Assembly: GCF_900100455.1 (NCBI RefSeq)
Contig: NZ_FNCV01000005.1
Location: 62,001 to 126,000 of the forward strand
Length of the DNA stretch: 64,000 nt
Source: Roseospirillum parvum
GTDB taxonomy: Bacteria > Pseudomonadota > Alphaproteobacteria > Rhodospirillales > Rhodospirillaceae
Reading direction: 5' to 3'
Positions 1 through 10,772 of this stretch are shown here, piece by piece. The translations under genes and the position numbers were made by a program. Numbering within the stretch: the stretch's first letter is position 1; each line of letters starts with the position of its first letter. A model generated the notes under the pieces. The model worked only from the letters and a program-made list of their open reading frames with translations. It was not told where the DNA came from and searched no databases.

Positions 1-549
1 AAGGCGGCCGAGCAGCGGCTGCGCCAGAGTCTGGCCACGGTCGATGCCACCCGGGCCGGCTATCTGCCCACCCTGACCCTGACCGGCGAGTTGGGGGCGA
101 GCAGCATCTCGCTGGTCCACCTGCTGATGGACCCGGTGGGCAGCCTGGGCGCCGGGCTGGTGCTGCCCTTCCTCAACTGGAACGAGATGCGGCTCAACAT
201 CAAGGTCTCCGAGGCCGACTACGAGGCGGCGGTGATCGACTACCGGCAGACCCTCTACACCGCCCTGGCCGAGGTGGAAAACGCCCTGTCGGCGCGCCGC
301 ACCCTGGCCCAGCGGGCGGTGCGTCTGGCCGCCGCCCTGGCCGCCGCCGAGCGGGCCGAAACCCTCTACGAAGTGCGCTACCGGGAAGGCGCGGCGGCGT
401 TGCAGGACTGGCTCGACGCCCAGGAAAAGCGCCGCACGGCCGAGGAAAGCGTGCTGGAAAACCGCTATCAGGCCCTGCTCGCCCAGGTCACCCTGTATCA
501 GGCCCTGGGCGGCGGGGCGTCGGCGGTGCCGGCGCCCGCCGAGACCTGA
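1..549 (+). CDS. TolC/NodT-family outer-membrane efflux protein, C-terminal part
   Basis: The frame is open from the first base, so the gene starts before the window; 182 residues are visible. The sequence has the alternating hydrophobic and charged helix pattern of the outer membrane efflux protein family. A YLPTLTLTGE-type beta segment is followed by LNWNEMRLNIK, a long coiled helix, and a late segment with the YREGAAALQDWLDAQ pattern typical of the second half of TolC/NodT proteins. Such proteins form the outer-membrane channel of tripartite RND or ABC exporters; the periplasmic adaptor and inner-membrane pump would be expected upstream, outside the window. Substrate cannot be told. The family call is sure, the transporter partner is not. 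Confidence 0.85.
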   Translation, partial: KAAEQRLRQSLATVDATRAGYLPTLTLTGELGASSISLVHLLMDPVGSLGAGLVLPFLNWNEMRLNIKVSEADYEAAVIDYRQTLYTALAEVENALSARRTLAQRAVRLAAALAAAERAETLYEVRYREGAAALQDWLDAQEKRRTAEESVLENRYQALLAQVTLYQALGGGASAVPAPAET

Positions 550-573
550 GGGCCTGAGGGCGGGGGGGCGGCG

Positions 574-1017
574 TCAGGACCCGGCGCAGCCGCGGACCAC
601 GGCCGAGCAGGCCTTGATGCTGCCGAAGCCCCAGCCGGCCCGGTTCTCGCTGTTGACGGCGACGATCCGGCCGTCGCGCACCGCCACCTGGAAGACGCAG
701 GCGGTGGCCTGGGCGGCCGCCTCGGGGATCGGGCTGGCCAACAGACGGCCGTCCGGGCCGCGTGCCTGGGCCGAGGAATAGACCGCCACATGACCCGGGG
801 CATCGTCGGTCAGGCGGTGGGTGCTCAGCGGCTGGCCGATGCAGCGGTCGAGCACGGCGGCCTCGCGGCCGACCAGGTTCTCCTTGGCCGAACGCACGGT
901 ACTGAGATGCGGCGCCCCGCAGGCGGACAGGGTCAGGCTGGCGATGCCGACCGACAGGGCGAGGGGCGCGAAAATGGCGCGGCGCAAGGTTGGCGGGAAC
1001 AAGGTTGGCGGGGACAT
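574..1017 (-). CDS. Small putative lipoprotein, unknown function
   Basis: 147 residues. The start at 1017 is chosen because the upstream strand carries AAGGAG eight bases before ATG, and because a signal peptide begins there: basic LRR, a hydrophobic stretch, then the lipobox LSAC with the acylated cysteine at residue 33. The mature part is small and has Cys residues near the middle and end plus a VAVRDGRIVAVNSENRAGWG segment. I do not recognise a named domain. It converges on the efflux gene with a 24-base gap. It probably sits in the periplasm anchored to a membrane. A longer frame runs upstream but it reads in the shadow of the next genes and has no start signal. Confidence 0.7.
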   Translation of the reverse strand: MSPPTLFPPTLRRAIFAPLALSVGIASLTLSACGAPHLSTVRSAKENLVGREAAVLDRCIGQPLSTHRLTDDAPGHVAVYSSAQARGPDGRLLASPIPEAAAQATACVFQVAVRDGRIVAVNSENRAGWGFGSIKACSAVVRGCAGS

Positions 1018-1058
1018 GGTGGGCACTCCTTTCTCGGGAAGCTGGTGCGGAAGGGGGG

Positions 1059-1505
1059 TCAGGCGGCGGGACCGGGCAGGCGGCCGGACATGCGCAGGCC
1101 GTCGCGCAGGTTGAGGGCAAGCAGGGTGATGTTCACCGCCCCGGCCAGCAGCTCGACCGCCTGGACGGCGTAGAACACCGAGTCGATCTCGCCGGCCCGC
1201 GCCTTGGCGGCCAGGAACAGGGCGGCCGGGACCAGGATCAGAAGGCCGCTGGCGGCGATGATCGGCATCCGCCGGCCTTTTCTTGCGGCCAGCCCGCCGG
1301 GGGTTGTCCGGGCCAGCCGGAAGCCGCTGCCGCCGGCCATGGCCAGGGCCGGAACCAGCACCAGCAGGCCCCAGGGAATGGCCGTCTTGACGGCGATCAC
1401 GGCGCTTTCCGGGCCGGCCAGTTCGCTGATCGCGGTGGCCAGCCAGAAGCCGACGACGAGCAGCAGCGCCAGGCCGCCGGCGATGGGATGTAGGGTCTTG
1501 GGCAT
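1059..1505 (-). CDS. Small inner-membrane protein with four predicted helices, unknown function
   Basis: 148 residues from ATG at 1505, preceded by a moderate AGAGG ribosome site. Hydrophobic segments lie at about residues 8-28, 38-57, 81-101 and 108-133, separated by short Arg-rich or Gly-rich loops, so a four-helix membrane protein is likely. No catalytic motif is visible. It is 41 bases upstream of the lipoprotein gene on the same strand, so the two may be co-transcribed. Its 5' region up to the transglutaminase stop is AT-richer than the surroundings and holds a palindromic repeat. I do not recognise the family. Confidence 0.6.
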   Translation of the reverse strand: MPKTLHPIAGGLALLLVVGFWLATAISELAGPESAVIAVKTAIPWGLLVLVPALAMAGGSGFRLARTTPGGLAARKGRRMPIIAASGLLILVPAALFLAAKARAGEIDSVFYAVQAVELLAGAVNITLLALNLRDGLRMSGRLPGPAA

Positions 1506-1642
1506 GGGGCAACCTCTTGGCTGGAAACAAGTCTGAAAAACAAGATAGCAAGCTATATAACAGAAAACAGCACGCTGTCCAAGAGCCAACGCGCCGATCC
1601 TGTCGTCGCCATCGGGCGGTGATCCAGGCTCTTGATATTGAA

Positions 1643-1685
1643 GCAAATCGTCGTCGCGATCCGTTCCGGATCGCTCGGGATTTGC
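1643..1685 (-). repeat. REP-like hairpin, copy 1 of a dispersed repeat
   Basis: An outer pair GCAAATC (1643-1649) and GATTTGC (1679-1685) encloses an inner palindrome GCGATCCG-TTC-CGGATCGC. It abuts the transglutaminase stop codon. Related copies with the same inner palindrome occur at 10370-10399 and, inverted, at 32523-32553, always just 3' of a gene. Confidence 0.6.
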
Positions 1686-2627
1686 TTATCCCGGCGGCGC
1701 CGTCATCCGGCTGCCGTCGGGGTTGAGGGGGGTCACCTCCACCGCCACCTCGGGCAGGCCGTGGCCGCCGCCCAGCATCACCCCCTTGATCGGCGAGACG
1801 TCCTCGAAGTCGCGGCCCCAGGCGGTGACCACGTGTTCGTGGGTGACCAGCTTGTCGTTGGTCGGGTCGATGTCGATCCAGCCGCCGTTGGGGGCCTCGG
1901 CCATGGGCACGAACAGCGACACCCAGGCGTGCGAGGCATCGCCTCCTTCCAGGCGTCGCGTGTCGCCGGGCATGCGGGTCAGCACGTAGCCGCTGACATA
2001 GCGCGCCGCCAGCCCCAGCGCGCGCAGGGCGCCGATCATCACGTGGGCGAAGTCCTGGCAGACACCGCGCCGCTCGCTCAGCACCTGCTCGGTCGGGGTG
2101 GCGATGGTGGTGGCGGTCGGATCGTAGGCGAAGCCGGCGTGGATGCGTTGGCTGAGGTCGATCGCCCCGGCCAGCACCGGACGCCCGGGCGGGAAGCTGG
2201 GGCCGGCGAAGGCGCGCAGGGTGGGCGAGGCGCAAACCAGCGGCGAATCAAAGGTGTACTGGCAGTTCTCGACGATCTCGGCGCCGACGCCGCCGGCCAG
2301 CCGCGCGGCCACCGCCTCCCAGGGCGGGGTGGCCTCGGGCTCGGGCAGGCTGGGGGGGGTTATCGAGACCCGGGCCAGGGCGGTGGCGGTCAGGGCGCGA
2401 TAGGGCTCGGTCAGGGTGAAGGTGGTCAGGTGGTTGCCGAAGAAGTCCAGGCGGTCGCGGCGGTGGGCCGGGGTGGGCTGGATATCGACCCCGGCCTGAT
2501 GCACCGTCTGGCCGGCGAAGGCGCGGGGCAGCAGCCGACCGGCGTGGTGGCTGACCGTCACCGGGCTGTCATAGCGGTAGGTGGTGACGTGACGCACCCG
2601 GTAGCTCATCGGGCGGGGCTGGCTCAT
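1686..2627 (-). CDS. Transglutaminase-like cysteine protease family protein
   Basis: 313 residues. The N-terminal beta part (about 1-130, beginning MSYRVRHVTTYRYDSPVTVSHH) is the bacterial transglutaminase-like N domain. The core follows with the catalytic Cys in ERRGVCQDFAH, the His in DASHAWVSLF and the Asp in GWIDIDPTND, a complete papain-like triad. Start 2627 overlaps the stop of the upstream ATP-grasp/alpha-E gene as ATGA, so translation is coupled; an alternative ATG six codons later also fits the family. Proteins of this type sit beside ATP-grasp and alpha-E genes in many bacteria, and the set has been predicted to make or process a peptide-like product. The actual substrate is unknown. 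Two copies of the ATP-grasp/alpha-E pair exist here but only one transglutaminase. Confidence 0.88.
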   Translation of the reverse strand: MSQPRPMSYRVRHVTTYRYDSPVTVSHHAGRLLPRAFAGQTVHQAGVDIQPTPAHRRDRLDFFGNHLTTFTLTEPYRALTATALARVSITPPSLPEPEATPPWEAVAARLAGGVGAEIVENCQYTFDSPLVCASPTLRAFAGPSFPPGRPVLAGAIDLSQRIHAGFAYDPTATTIATPTEQVLSERRGVCQDFAHVMIGALRALGLAARYVSGYVLTRMPGDTRRLEGGDASHAWVSLFVPMAEAPNGGWIDIDPTNDKLVTHEHVVTAWGRDFEDVSPIKGVMLGGGHGLPEVAVEVTPLNPDGSRMTAPPG

Positions 2628-5296
2628 GGCGCCTCCCCGGCCGTCTCGTCGGCCTGATCGAGCGATGGGCGGCTCTGGCCGCCGCTGCGGGTTTCCACGG
2701 CGTGGGCGAAGTACTGGCGGGCCAGCGAGTCGGCCAGGGCGTCGATCAGCCGGCGCAGCAGGCCGAGCAGGCGCGGCAGCGGCAGGCGAAGCAACTGATC
2801 GTCCTCGGCCAGCGGATCGTCGGCCACCTCGGCCATGGGGGCGACGCCGGACAGGGGCAGGCGGTCCAGCTCCAGGGTGCGCACCACGCCGAGCAGGCGC
2901 ATGGCCAGCCGCTGCTCGTGGGTTCTGAGGGCGAAGGCCTGGTCGGCCGCCAGACTGTCCATGTGCAGGGCGAGGCGGGTCAACTGGTAGGCCAGGGCGC
3001 GCGGGTTGCTCTCGTCGGCCAGCAGCACGTCGAGCACCGGCACGGTCTGCGCCCGCTCCAGGTAGCGGGCGCGGTAGGTCATCTGGCTGTCGGTGGCCTC
3101 CAGGATCAGGTCGAGCACCGCCGTGCGCGCCTCGCCCTCGGTCCGCTCGACCGCCTCGAACAGGTCGAGCAGGCGCCGGGCCCGCTCGATGCGCCGGCCG
3201 GTGTCGAGGAAACGCCAACCCAGGCCGCGGGTCATGTTCTCGTTGCCCAGCCCGGCCATCACCAGCAGCGGGGTGAGGATGGCGGTCAGGCGCGGACCGG
3301 CTTCCTCCGGGGTCGGGATCGGTGTCTCCGGCCCGGCGATCGGCTGGCCGCCGATCCCCATGCCCAGGCCCAGCGCCTCGGCCAGGGCGCCGATGGCCCG
3401 CCAGTTGTCGACCGACAGGCGGTCGCGCACCCGCAGGCCGATGCGGTGCACGCTGAGGCCCAGGGCGGCCAGTCCGACCGGATTGGCCGGGTCCAGGTTG
3501 GCGGCCAGGATGGCCCGCACGGTGGCGTCCTGGTCGTCGGCCGAGGGGCCGCCGGGCGGCGCGAAGGGCGGGTGGCCGAGCCGCCACAGCAGGTCGAGCA
3601 CCGCGCCCAGCTCCATCGATCCGGGACCACCCTCGGCGTGCCGGCCGACCATCGCCCTGAGCAGGCGGGCGGTGCCGTCGCAGCGTTCCACGTAGCGGCC
3701 CAGCCAGAACAGGTCGTCGGCCACCCGCGAGGGCAGATCGCGCGAGCCGCGGACCAGCCGCACCGGCGCCTCGCCGGGGCGCGGTCTGGGCGGCAGGCCG
3801 ACCGGCTGGCGCGACAGCACCCAGGTGTCCTTGCTGGCGTCGCCGCGCTGCATGGAGACGCTCTGCTGGTTGGCGCTGGCCGAAACCCGGGTCAGGCCGC
3901 CCGGCATCACCGCGTAGTCGATCCCGTTCTCGCCCGGGTGGGCGCAGACGTGGACCCGAAGCACCAGGGCGTGGGGGGCCAGGCCGGCGGTGCTCCAGCC
4001 GGGCACGGTGGACAGCGAGACCGCTTCCTGGCCGACCCAGGCGTAGGGCCGGCGGGCGATCTCGGCGCGCAGGGCGTCGCGCTCGGCGGGGCCCAGGTCG
4101 GCCCCGCGCAGGGCCGGCGCGGTGGCGTCGAAGGCGGGGCGCACGGCCAGATCTTCCAGCGCCTCGGCGACGTGGGCCTGCTCGCGCGGCTGGCCGCACC
4201 ACCAGGTGGCGACCGAGGGCATCCTCAGGTCCTCGCCCAGCAGGCGGCGGCTGAGGGCGGGCAGGAAGGCCATCAGGCCGGGCCCCTCGACCACCCCGGC
4301 GCCCAGCGCGTTGGCCAGGGCGATGGTGCCGTTGTGGGCCGCCTCGACCAGTCCCGGCGCGCCCAGGGTGGAGTCGCCGCGCAGCTCCAGGGGGTCGCAG
4401 AAGCTGCTTTCGTTGCGCCTAAGGATGACATCGACCGGCTTCAGGCCGCCCAGGGTTTTGAGGAACACGCGGCCCTCGCGCACCGTCAGGTCGCCCCCCT
4501 CGACCAGGGTGAAGCCCAGGTAACGCGACAGGTAGACGTGCTCGAAATAGGTCTCGTTGAACGGTCCCGGGGTCCACAGGGCGACCCGGGGGAACTCGCG
4601 CGGCTGCGGGGCGCGGGCGATCAGGCTGTCGCGCATCCCGCTCAGATGCACGGCCAGCCGGTGGACCGGCAGGGGGCGCATCACCTCGGGCAGCAGGCGG
4701 TTCATGATGACCCGGTTTTCCAGCACGTAGCCGATGCCCGAGGGGGCCTCGGCCCGGCTGTCGATGACCCACCAGCGGCCGTCCGGCGAGCGCGCCAAAT
4801 CGAGCGCCAGCAGGTGCAGGAAGACGCCGTCATGCGGCCGGGCCCCGGCCAGCGGGCGCAGGAAGGCCGGGTTGGCGTGGATCAGGGCCGGCGGCAGGGC
4901 GCCCTCGGCCAGCAGGTGGCGGGGTCCGTAAAGGTCGGCCAGCAGCTCGTTGAGCAGGCGGGCGCGCTGGATGGCGGCGCGCTCGATGGCCAGCCAGTCG
5001 GCCTCGTCGACCAGGAAGGGCACCGGGTCCAGGCTCCACGGCCGGTCGTGGCCGGCCGGATCGCCGTAGACGTTGTAGGTCACCCCGTTGTCGCGGATCA
5101 GGCGGCGTCCCCGCTCGGCCCGGCGGTCGATCTCCTCGGGGCCGAGGCGGCCCAGGCGCTCGATCAGGTCGCGCCAGTGGGGGCGCACCTCGCCGTGCGG
5201 GGTCAGCATTTCGTCGAACACCCCGGGGCGCGGGGTGTAGCGCAGCCACGGCGGGGCGGCGTCGGTCGTGGCGGCCTCGGTCATCGTCTGGCTCAT
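2624..5296 (-). CDS. Fusion of circularly permuted ATP-grasp domain and alpha-E domain
   Basis: 890 residues. Residues from about 15 to 480 form the circularly permuted ATP-grasp fold (DUF404/DUF407 type), with motifs YNVYGDPAG, IIRDNGV-like N part, VLENRVIMNRLLPEVM and LGGLKPVDVILRRNESSFCDPLELRGDS. Residues about 560-870 form the all-helical alpha-E domain (DUF403 type), starting at RVADDLFWLGRYVERCDGTARLLRAM. ATP-grasp enzymes join a carboxylate to an amine or thiol using ATP; the alpha-E partner has no established activity. In the divergent arm at 5497-7865 the same two domains are separate proteins, which supports a physical complex. Start 5296 is the first ATG; a second ATG lies four codons in. 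No signal peptide, so cytoplasmic. Confidence 0.88.
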   Translation of the reverse strand: MSQTMTEAATTDAAPPWLRYTPRPGVFDEMLTPHGEVRPHWRDLIERLGRLGPEEIDRRAERGRRLIRDNGVTYNVYGDPAGHDRPWSLDPVPFLVDEADWLAIERAAIQRARLLNELLADLYGPRHLLAEGALPPALIHANPAFLRPLAGARPHDGVFLHLLALDLARSPDGRWWVIDSRAEAPSGIGYVLENRVIMNRLLPEVMRPLPVHRLAVHLSGMRDSLIARAPQPREFPRVALWTPGPFNETYFEHVYLSRYLGFTLVEGGDLTVREGRVFLKTLGGLKPVDVILRRNESSFCDPLELRGDSTLGAPGLVEAAHNGTIALANALGAGVVEGPGLMAFLPALSRRLLGEDLRMPSVATWWCGQPREQAHVAEALEDLAVRPAFDATAPALRGADLGPAERDALRAEIARRPYAWVGQEAVSLSTVPGWSTAGLAPHALVLRVHVCAHPGENGIDYAVMPGGLTRVSASANQQSVSMQRGDASKDTWVLSRQPVGLPPRPRPGEAPVRLVRGSRDLPSRVADDLFWLGRYVERCDGTARLLRAMVGRHAEGGPGSMELGAVLDLLWRLGHPPFAPPGGPSADDQDATVRAILAANLDPANPVGLAALGLSVHRIGLRVRDRLSVDNWRAIGALAEALGLGMGIGGQPIAGPETPIPTPEEAGPRLTAILTPLLVMAGLGNENMTRGLGWRFLDTGRRIERARRLLDLFEAVERTEGEARTAVLDLILEATDSQMTYRARYLERAQTVPVLDVLLADESNPRALAYQLTRLALHMDSLAADQAFALRTHEQRLAMRLLGVVRTLELDRLPLSGVAPMAEVADDPLAEDDQLLRLPLPRLLGLLRRLIDALADSLARQYFAHAVETRSGGQSRPSLDQADETAGEAP

Positions 5297-5496
5297 GCTG
5301 CGTCCGCCTGCCGGCGCGGGCGGGGGGCGGCACCGGCGGCCCCTCCACGGCGAGGGAACGGCGCCCCCCGGGCAAAGTCAAGCCCCGTCGCGGGGGACTC
5401 GCTGCCCAAAACGTTAGCAGTTCTTTCCCGTTGACGACACGCTGAGCAGTGGGCAACCCTGTCAGGGAAGCGAAACGCGCAAGTGAAGGGCGGGGC

Positions 5497-6918
5497 ATGG
5501 CGGCGGACGGGCCGGTTTTCGACGAGATGACCCTGGCGGACGGCACCGTCCGCGCCCCCTACCGCACCTATCAGGCGTGGCTTGATCGCACCGATCCCGG
5601 TCTTCTGGCCCGCCGCCACGCCCAGGCCGACCTTTTGTTCCGGCGCATGGGCATCACCTTCGCGGTCTATGGCGAGGCCAACGGGGCCGAGCGCCTGATC
5701 CCGTTTGACGTCATTCCGCGCATCCTCAGCCGCGATGAGTGGAAGGTGCTGTCCAAGGGGGTGTGCCAGCGGGTCGAGGCGCTGAACCGCTTCATCCACG
5801 ACATCTACCACGATCAGGAGATCATCCGGGCGGGCAAGGTGCCGGCCGAGCTGATCCTGGGCAACGACCAGTACCGCGAGGAGATGCGCGGCTTCAAACC
5901 GCCCGGCGGAGTCTACGTGCACATCGCCGGGATCGACGTGGTGCGCACCGCCGAGAACGCCTTCCACGTGCTGGAAGACAATCTCAGGACCCCGTCCGGC
6001 GTGTCGTACATGCTGGAGGACCGCGAGATCATGATGCGGCTCTTCCCCGATCTGTTCGATGCCTGTCCGGTGGCCCCGGTCAACCACTACCCGACGACGC
6101 TGCTCGACAACCTGGAATACGCCGCCCCCGGCGGGCGCGACGAGCCGACGGTGGTCCTGCTCACCCCCGGGCAGTTCAACAGCGCCTATTTCGAGCACGC
6201 CTTCCTGGCCGACGAAATGGGCATCGAGCTGGTCCAGGGGCATGACCTGTTCGTCGAGGACGACACCGTCTACATGCGTACCATCGAGGGGCCGCGCCGG
6301 GTCGATGTGATCTATCGCCGCATCGATGACGACTTCCTCGACCCCAAGGTGTTCCGCGCCGACAGCATGCTCGGCGTGCCGGGGCTGTTCCAGGCCTACC
6401 GCAAGGGCCGGGTGACCCTGGCCAACGCCATCGGCACCGGCATTGCCGACGACAAGGCGATCTATCACCACGTGCCGGAGATGATCCGCTTCTACCTGGG
6501 CCAGGAACCGGTGCTGGCCAACGTGCCCACCTGGTTCCTGCGCCACGACGACGACCGGGCCCATGTGCTCGATCACCTGTCGGAACTGGTGGTCAAGGAG
6601 GTCCACGGCTCGGGCGGCTATGGCATGCTGGTCGGGCCCCGGGCCACCCGGGCCGAGATCAGCGCCTACCGCGAGCGCATCCTGGCCGACCCGGCCAATT
6701 TCATCGCCCAGCCGACGCTGGCCCTCTCCACCTGCCCGACCTTTGTCGATCAGGGCATCGCGCCGCGCCATGTGGACCTTCGGCCGTTCGTGCTGACCGG
6801 CAAGAAGACCACCGTGGTTCCCGGCGGGCTGACCCGGGTCGCCCTGCGCCAGGGCTCGCTGGTCGTCAACTCGTCGCAGGGCGGCGGGACCAAGGACACC
6901 TGGGTGCTGGAGCGCTGA
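5497..6918 (+). CDS. Circularly permuted ATP-grasp protein (stand-alone)
   Basis: 473 residues. The start at 5497 is preferred over an in-frame GTG at 5449 because GAAGGGCGG precedes it and because homologous proteins begin near FDEM. Motifs match the permuted ATP-grasp family: FAVYGEANGAERLIPFD, KAGKVPAELILG-like region, VLEDNLRTPSGVSYMLEDR, MRTIEGPRRVDVIYRRIDDDFLDP and the late GGYGMLVGP and PGGLTRVAL strings. Paralogue of the N-terminal half of the fusion at 2624-5296, from which it is separated by a 200-base divergent promoter region. Followed after five bases by the alpha-E gene, so the two are an operon. Predicted ligase activity; substrate unknown. Confidence 0.88.
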   Translation: MAADGPVFDEMTLADGTVRAPYRTYQAWLDRTDPGLLARRHAQADLLFRRMGITFAVYGEANGAERLIPFDVIPRILSRDEWKVLSKGVCQRVEALNRFIHDIYHDQEIIRAGKVPAELILGNDQYREEMRGFKPPGGVYVHIAGIDVVRTAENAFHVLEDNLRTPSGVSYMLEDREIMMRLFPDLFDACPVAPVNHYPTTLLDNLEYAAPGGRDEPTVVLLTPGQFNSAYFEHAFLADEMGIELVQGHDLFVEDDTVYMRTIEGPRRVDVIYRRIDDDFLDPKVFRADSMLGVPGLFQAYRKGRVTLANAIGTGIADDKAIYHHVPEMIRFYLGQEPVLANVPTWFLRHDDDRAHVLDHLSELVVKEVHGSGGYGMLVGPRATRAEISAYRERILADPANFIAQPTLALSTCPTFVDQGIAPRHVDLRPFVLTGKKTTVVPGGLTRVALRQGSLVVNSSQGGGTKDTWVLER

Positions 6919-6923
6919 CCGCC

Positions 6924-7865
6924 ATGCTCAGTCGGACCGCCGACAACCTCTACTGGATGGCCCGCTACATGGAGCGGGCGGAAAGCGTCGCCCGCATCCT
7001 CGACGTCAGCCACCGCATGTCCCAGTTGCCGGGCGGCCAGGAGGCGGCCCGCGAATGGCTGCCGGCGCTGATCATCTCCGAGCAGTTGGAAGACTTCGAG
7101 CGGACCTACGACGCGGTCAGCGCCGGCCATGTGATCGCCTACATGGGGCTCGACCCGGCCAACCCGTCGTCGATCCACTCGACCCTCAAGGCGGCGCGCG
7201 AGAACGCCCGCGCCGAGCGCAACATCCTGCCCACCGAGGTCTTCGAGACCCTCAATACCACCTGGCTCGAAATGCGCGACATCCAGTACGCCCGGCTGGT
7301 CGAATGGGGCTTTCGCGAGTTCTTCGAGTGGGTCAAGGAGCGCAGCCAGTTGTTCACCGGCATCGTCGCCGGGACCATGCTGACCAACGAGGCCTATCAC
7401 TTCACCCGCCTGGGCACCGCCATCGAGCGGGCCGACAACACCGCCCGCCTGCTCGACGTCAAGTATCACGGCCTGGTGCCGGATGACGAGGCGGCCACCG
7501 ACGAGGCCGCCGACTACTACCAGTGGGGGGCGCTGCTGCGCGCCATCAGTGCCTTCAAGGCCTACCGCATGACCTACCGCGAGGCCATCAAGCCGCGCCA
7601 GGTGGTCGACCTGCTGGTGCTGCGGCGAAGCTTCCCGCGCTCGCTGCACGCCTGCTACGCGGAAATCCATCCGACCCTGGAAACCCTGCGCCCGGGTTCG
7701 GAATGCGCCCGGCTGTCCGGCGAGCAGTACGCCCGGCTGCGCTACTCCCGGCCCCAGGACATCACCCGGCGCGGTCTGCACCGCTTCCTGACCGATTTCC
7801 TGAACCGCAACGCCGCCCTGTCGGAAGAGATCGCGCGCACCTTCCTGTTCGTGCCTGGCGGCTGA
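6924..7865 (+). CDS. Alpha-E domain protein (DUF403 family)
   Basis: 313 residues, the usual length of stand-alone members. It opens with MLSRTADNLYWMARYMERAESVARILDVSHRM, the family's hallmark N-terminal helix (only part quoted: DNLYWMARYMERAESVAR), and is helical throughout. There is a conserved FTRLGTAIERADNTARLLDVK segment in the middle. Five bases separate it from the upstream ATP-grasp gene. The function of alpha-E proteins is not established; the constant pairing with ATP-grasp and transglutaminase genes suggests a subunit or product-handling role. This is the split equivalent of the C-terminal half of the fusion encoded on the other strand. Confidence 0.85.
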   Translation: MLSRTADNLYWMARYMERAESVARILDVSHRMSQLPGGQEAAREWLPALIISEQLEDFERTYDAVSAGHVIAYMGLDPANPSSIHSTLKAARENARAERNILPTEVFETLNTTWLEMRDIQYARLVEWGFREFFEWVKERSQLFTGIVAGTMLTNEAYHFTRLGTAIERADNTARLLDVKYHGLVPDDEAATDEAADYYQWGALLRAISAFKAYRMTYREAIKPRQVVDLLVLRRSFPRSLHACYAEIHPTLETLRPGSECARLSGEQYARLRYSRPQDITRRGLHRFLTDFLNRNAALSEEIARTFLFVPGG

Positions 7866-7954
7866 TCTTCTCGCCTTCCCGTCGGTGGGGAGGGGGGGGT
7901 GTCTCGTCGGCCGGTTGATCGTATAATCAGATCAAAGATTTTAGAATTAGCTGT

Positions 7955-7983
7955 TTGAAGCGATTTTAACCCACCCCTACACT
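7955..7983 (+). promoter_or_regulatory. Candidate sigma-70 type promoter of katG
   Basis: TTGAAG at 7955-7960 and TACACT at 7978-7983 are spaced by exactly 17 bases, inside the only AT-rich block (about 7918-7985) between the alpha-E gene and katG. Upstream of the -35 box lies the near-palindrome GATCGTATAATCAGATC (7917-7933), where an activator such as OxyR could bind; no canonical OxyR repeat is clear to me. The leader to the katG start would be about 135 bases. Confidence 0.4.
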
Positions 7984-8101
7984 GCTCACACGCTGGGCTG
8001 ACGGGGGTGCTTCAAATGCCCACATAAATATTCGTCAGCCGATCAGGACCCCCATTCCGGGTGGTCCGGCCGCCCCTCGACGCCGGGCGGCCGCGCAATG
8101 A

Positions 8102-10317
<2,216 letters not shown>

Positions 10318-10318
<1 letters not shown>

Positions 10319-10369
10319 TCAATCGGCGTCATCAATCGGCGTCATCAATCGGCGTCATCAATCGGCGTT
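10318..10369 (+). repeat. 13-bp tandem repeat, four copies
   Basis: The unit ATCAATCGGCGTC occurs four times head to tail; the last copy ends in T instead of C. The first base of the array is the last base of the katG stop codon. It looks like a slipped-strand expansion immediately behind the gene. Confidence 0.9.
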
Positions 10370-10399
10370 GCGATCCGTTCCGGATTGCTCGGAGTTTGC
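10370..10399 (+). repeat. REP-like hairpin, copy 2
   Basis: GCGATCCG-TTC-CGGATTGC followed by TCGGAGTTTGC, about 90 percent identical to the copy at 1655-1685. It lies directly behind the tandem array downstream of katG. Confidence 0.6.
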
Positions 10400-10446
10400 G
10401 CCAGGCAAGGGTGGATCGAGCGTGATCCGCCCTGGCCATTACATCA

Positions 10447-10481
10447 CCCCCTGCCATCGGCTCTGGATGGCAGGGGGTTTT
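10447..10481 (+). terminator. Rho-independent terminator of katG
   Basis: A perfect 12-bp stem CCCCCTGCCATC / GATGGCAGGGGG with the seven-base loop GGCTCTG is followed directly by TTTT. Confidence 0.85.
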
Positions 10482-10772
10482 CTGTCTTGCGGGGAGGTGG
10501 CCGGGATGAAGGGGGGTGGTTTTCCCGCTCTCTTGAATCAAGATTCACCGGCGTAAAGTCATTGAGTTGAGTGCGATGGTTGTTTCAAACTTGAGGTTGC
10601 GCCTTCCAATGTTTTTGTTTTAACAGTTCAAGAGTTAATTGGCTGGAGAAACCGCCACCGTTCATCTATCTTTAAGCGAAGTGGATGATTCTTGTCCCCA
10701 TTCCGGGACCCCACCGCAGCCAGAAGGGAGGCGGTGTGTTTGGTGCCCTGCCGTCGGTGGGGGAACAGGGTG
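10482..10772 (+). other. AT-rich intergenic leader before the PAS kinase
   Basis: About 290 bases without a gene. The stretch 10545-10680 is the most AT-rich part of this region and must carry the promoter of the following kinase, but I cannot pick a convincing -35/-10 pair. Nothing else is visible in it. Confidence 0.4.

Noticed and set aside
574-2235. A single 553-residue protein covering the lipoprotein and upstream region
   Set aside because: Only the last 147 residues have a signal peptide, lipobox and ribosome site; the upstream part is shadow of the membrane protein and transglutaminase genes.
2702-5434. A 910-codon plus-strand frame opposite the ATP-grasp/alpha-E fusion
   Set aside because: Low-complexity Gln/Gly/Val composition and no ribosome site; the opposite strand codes for clear domains.
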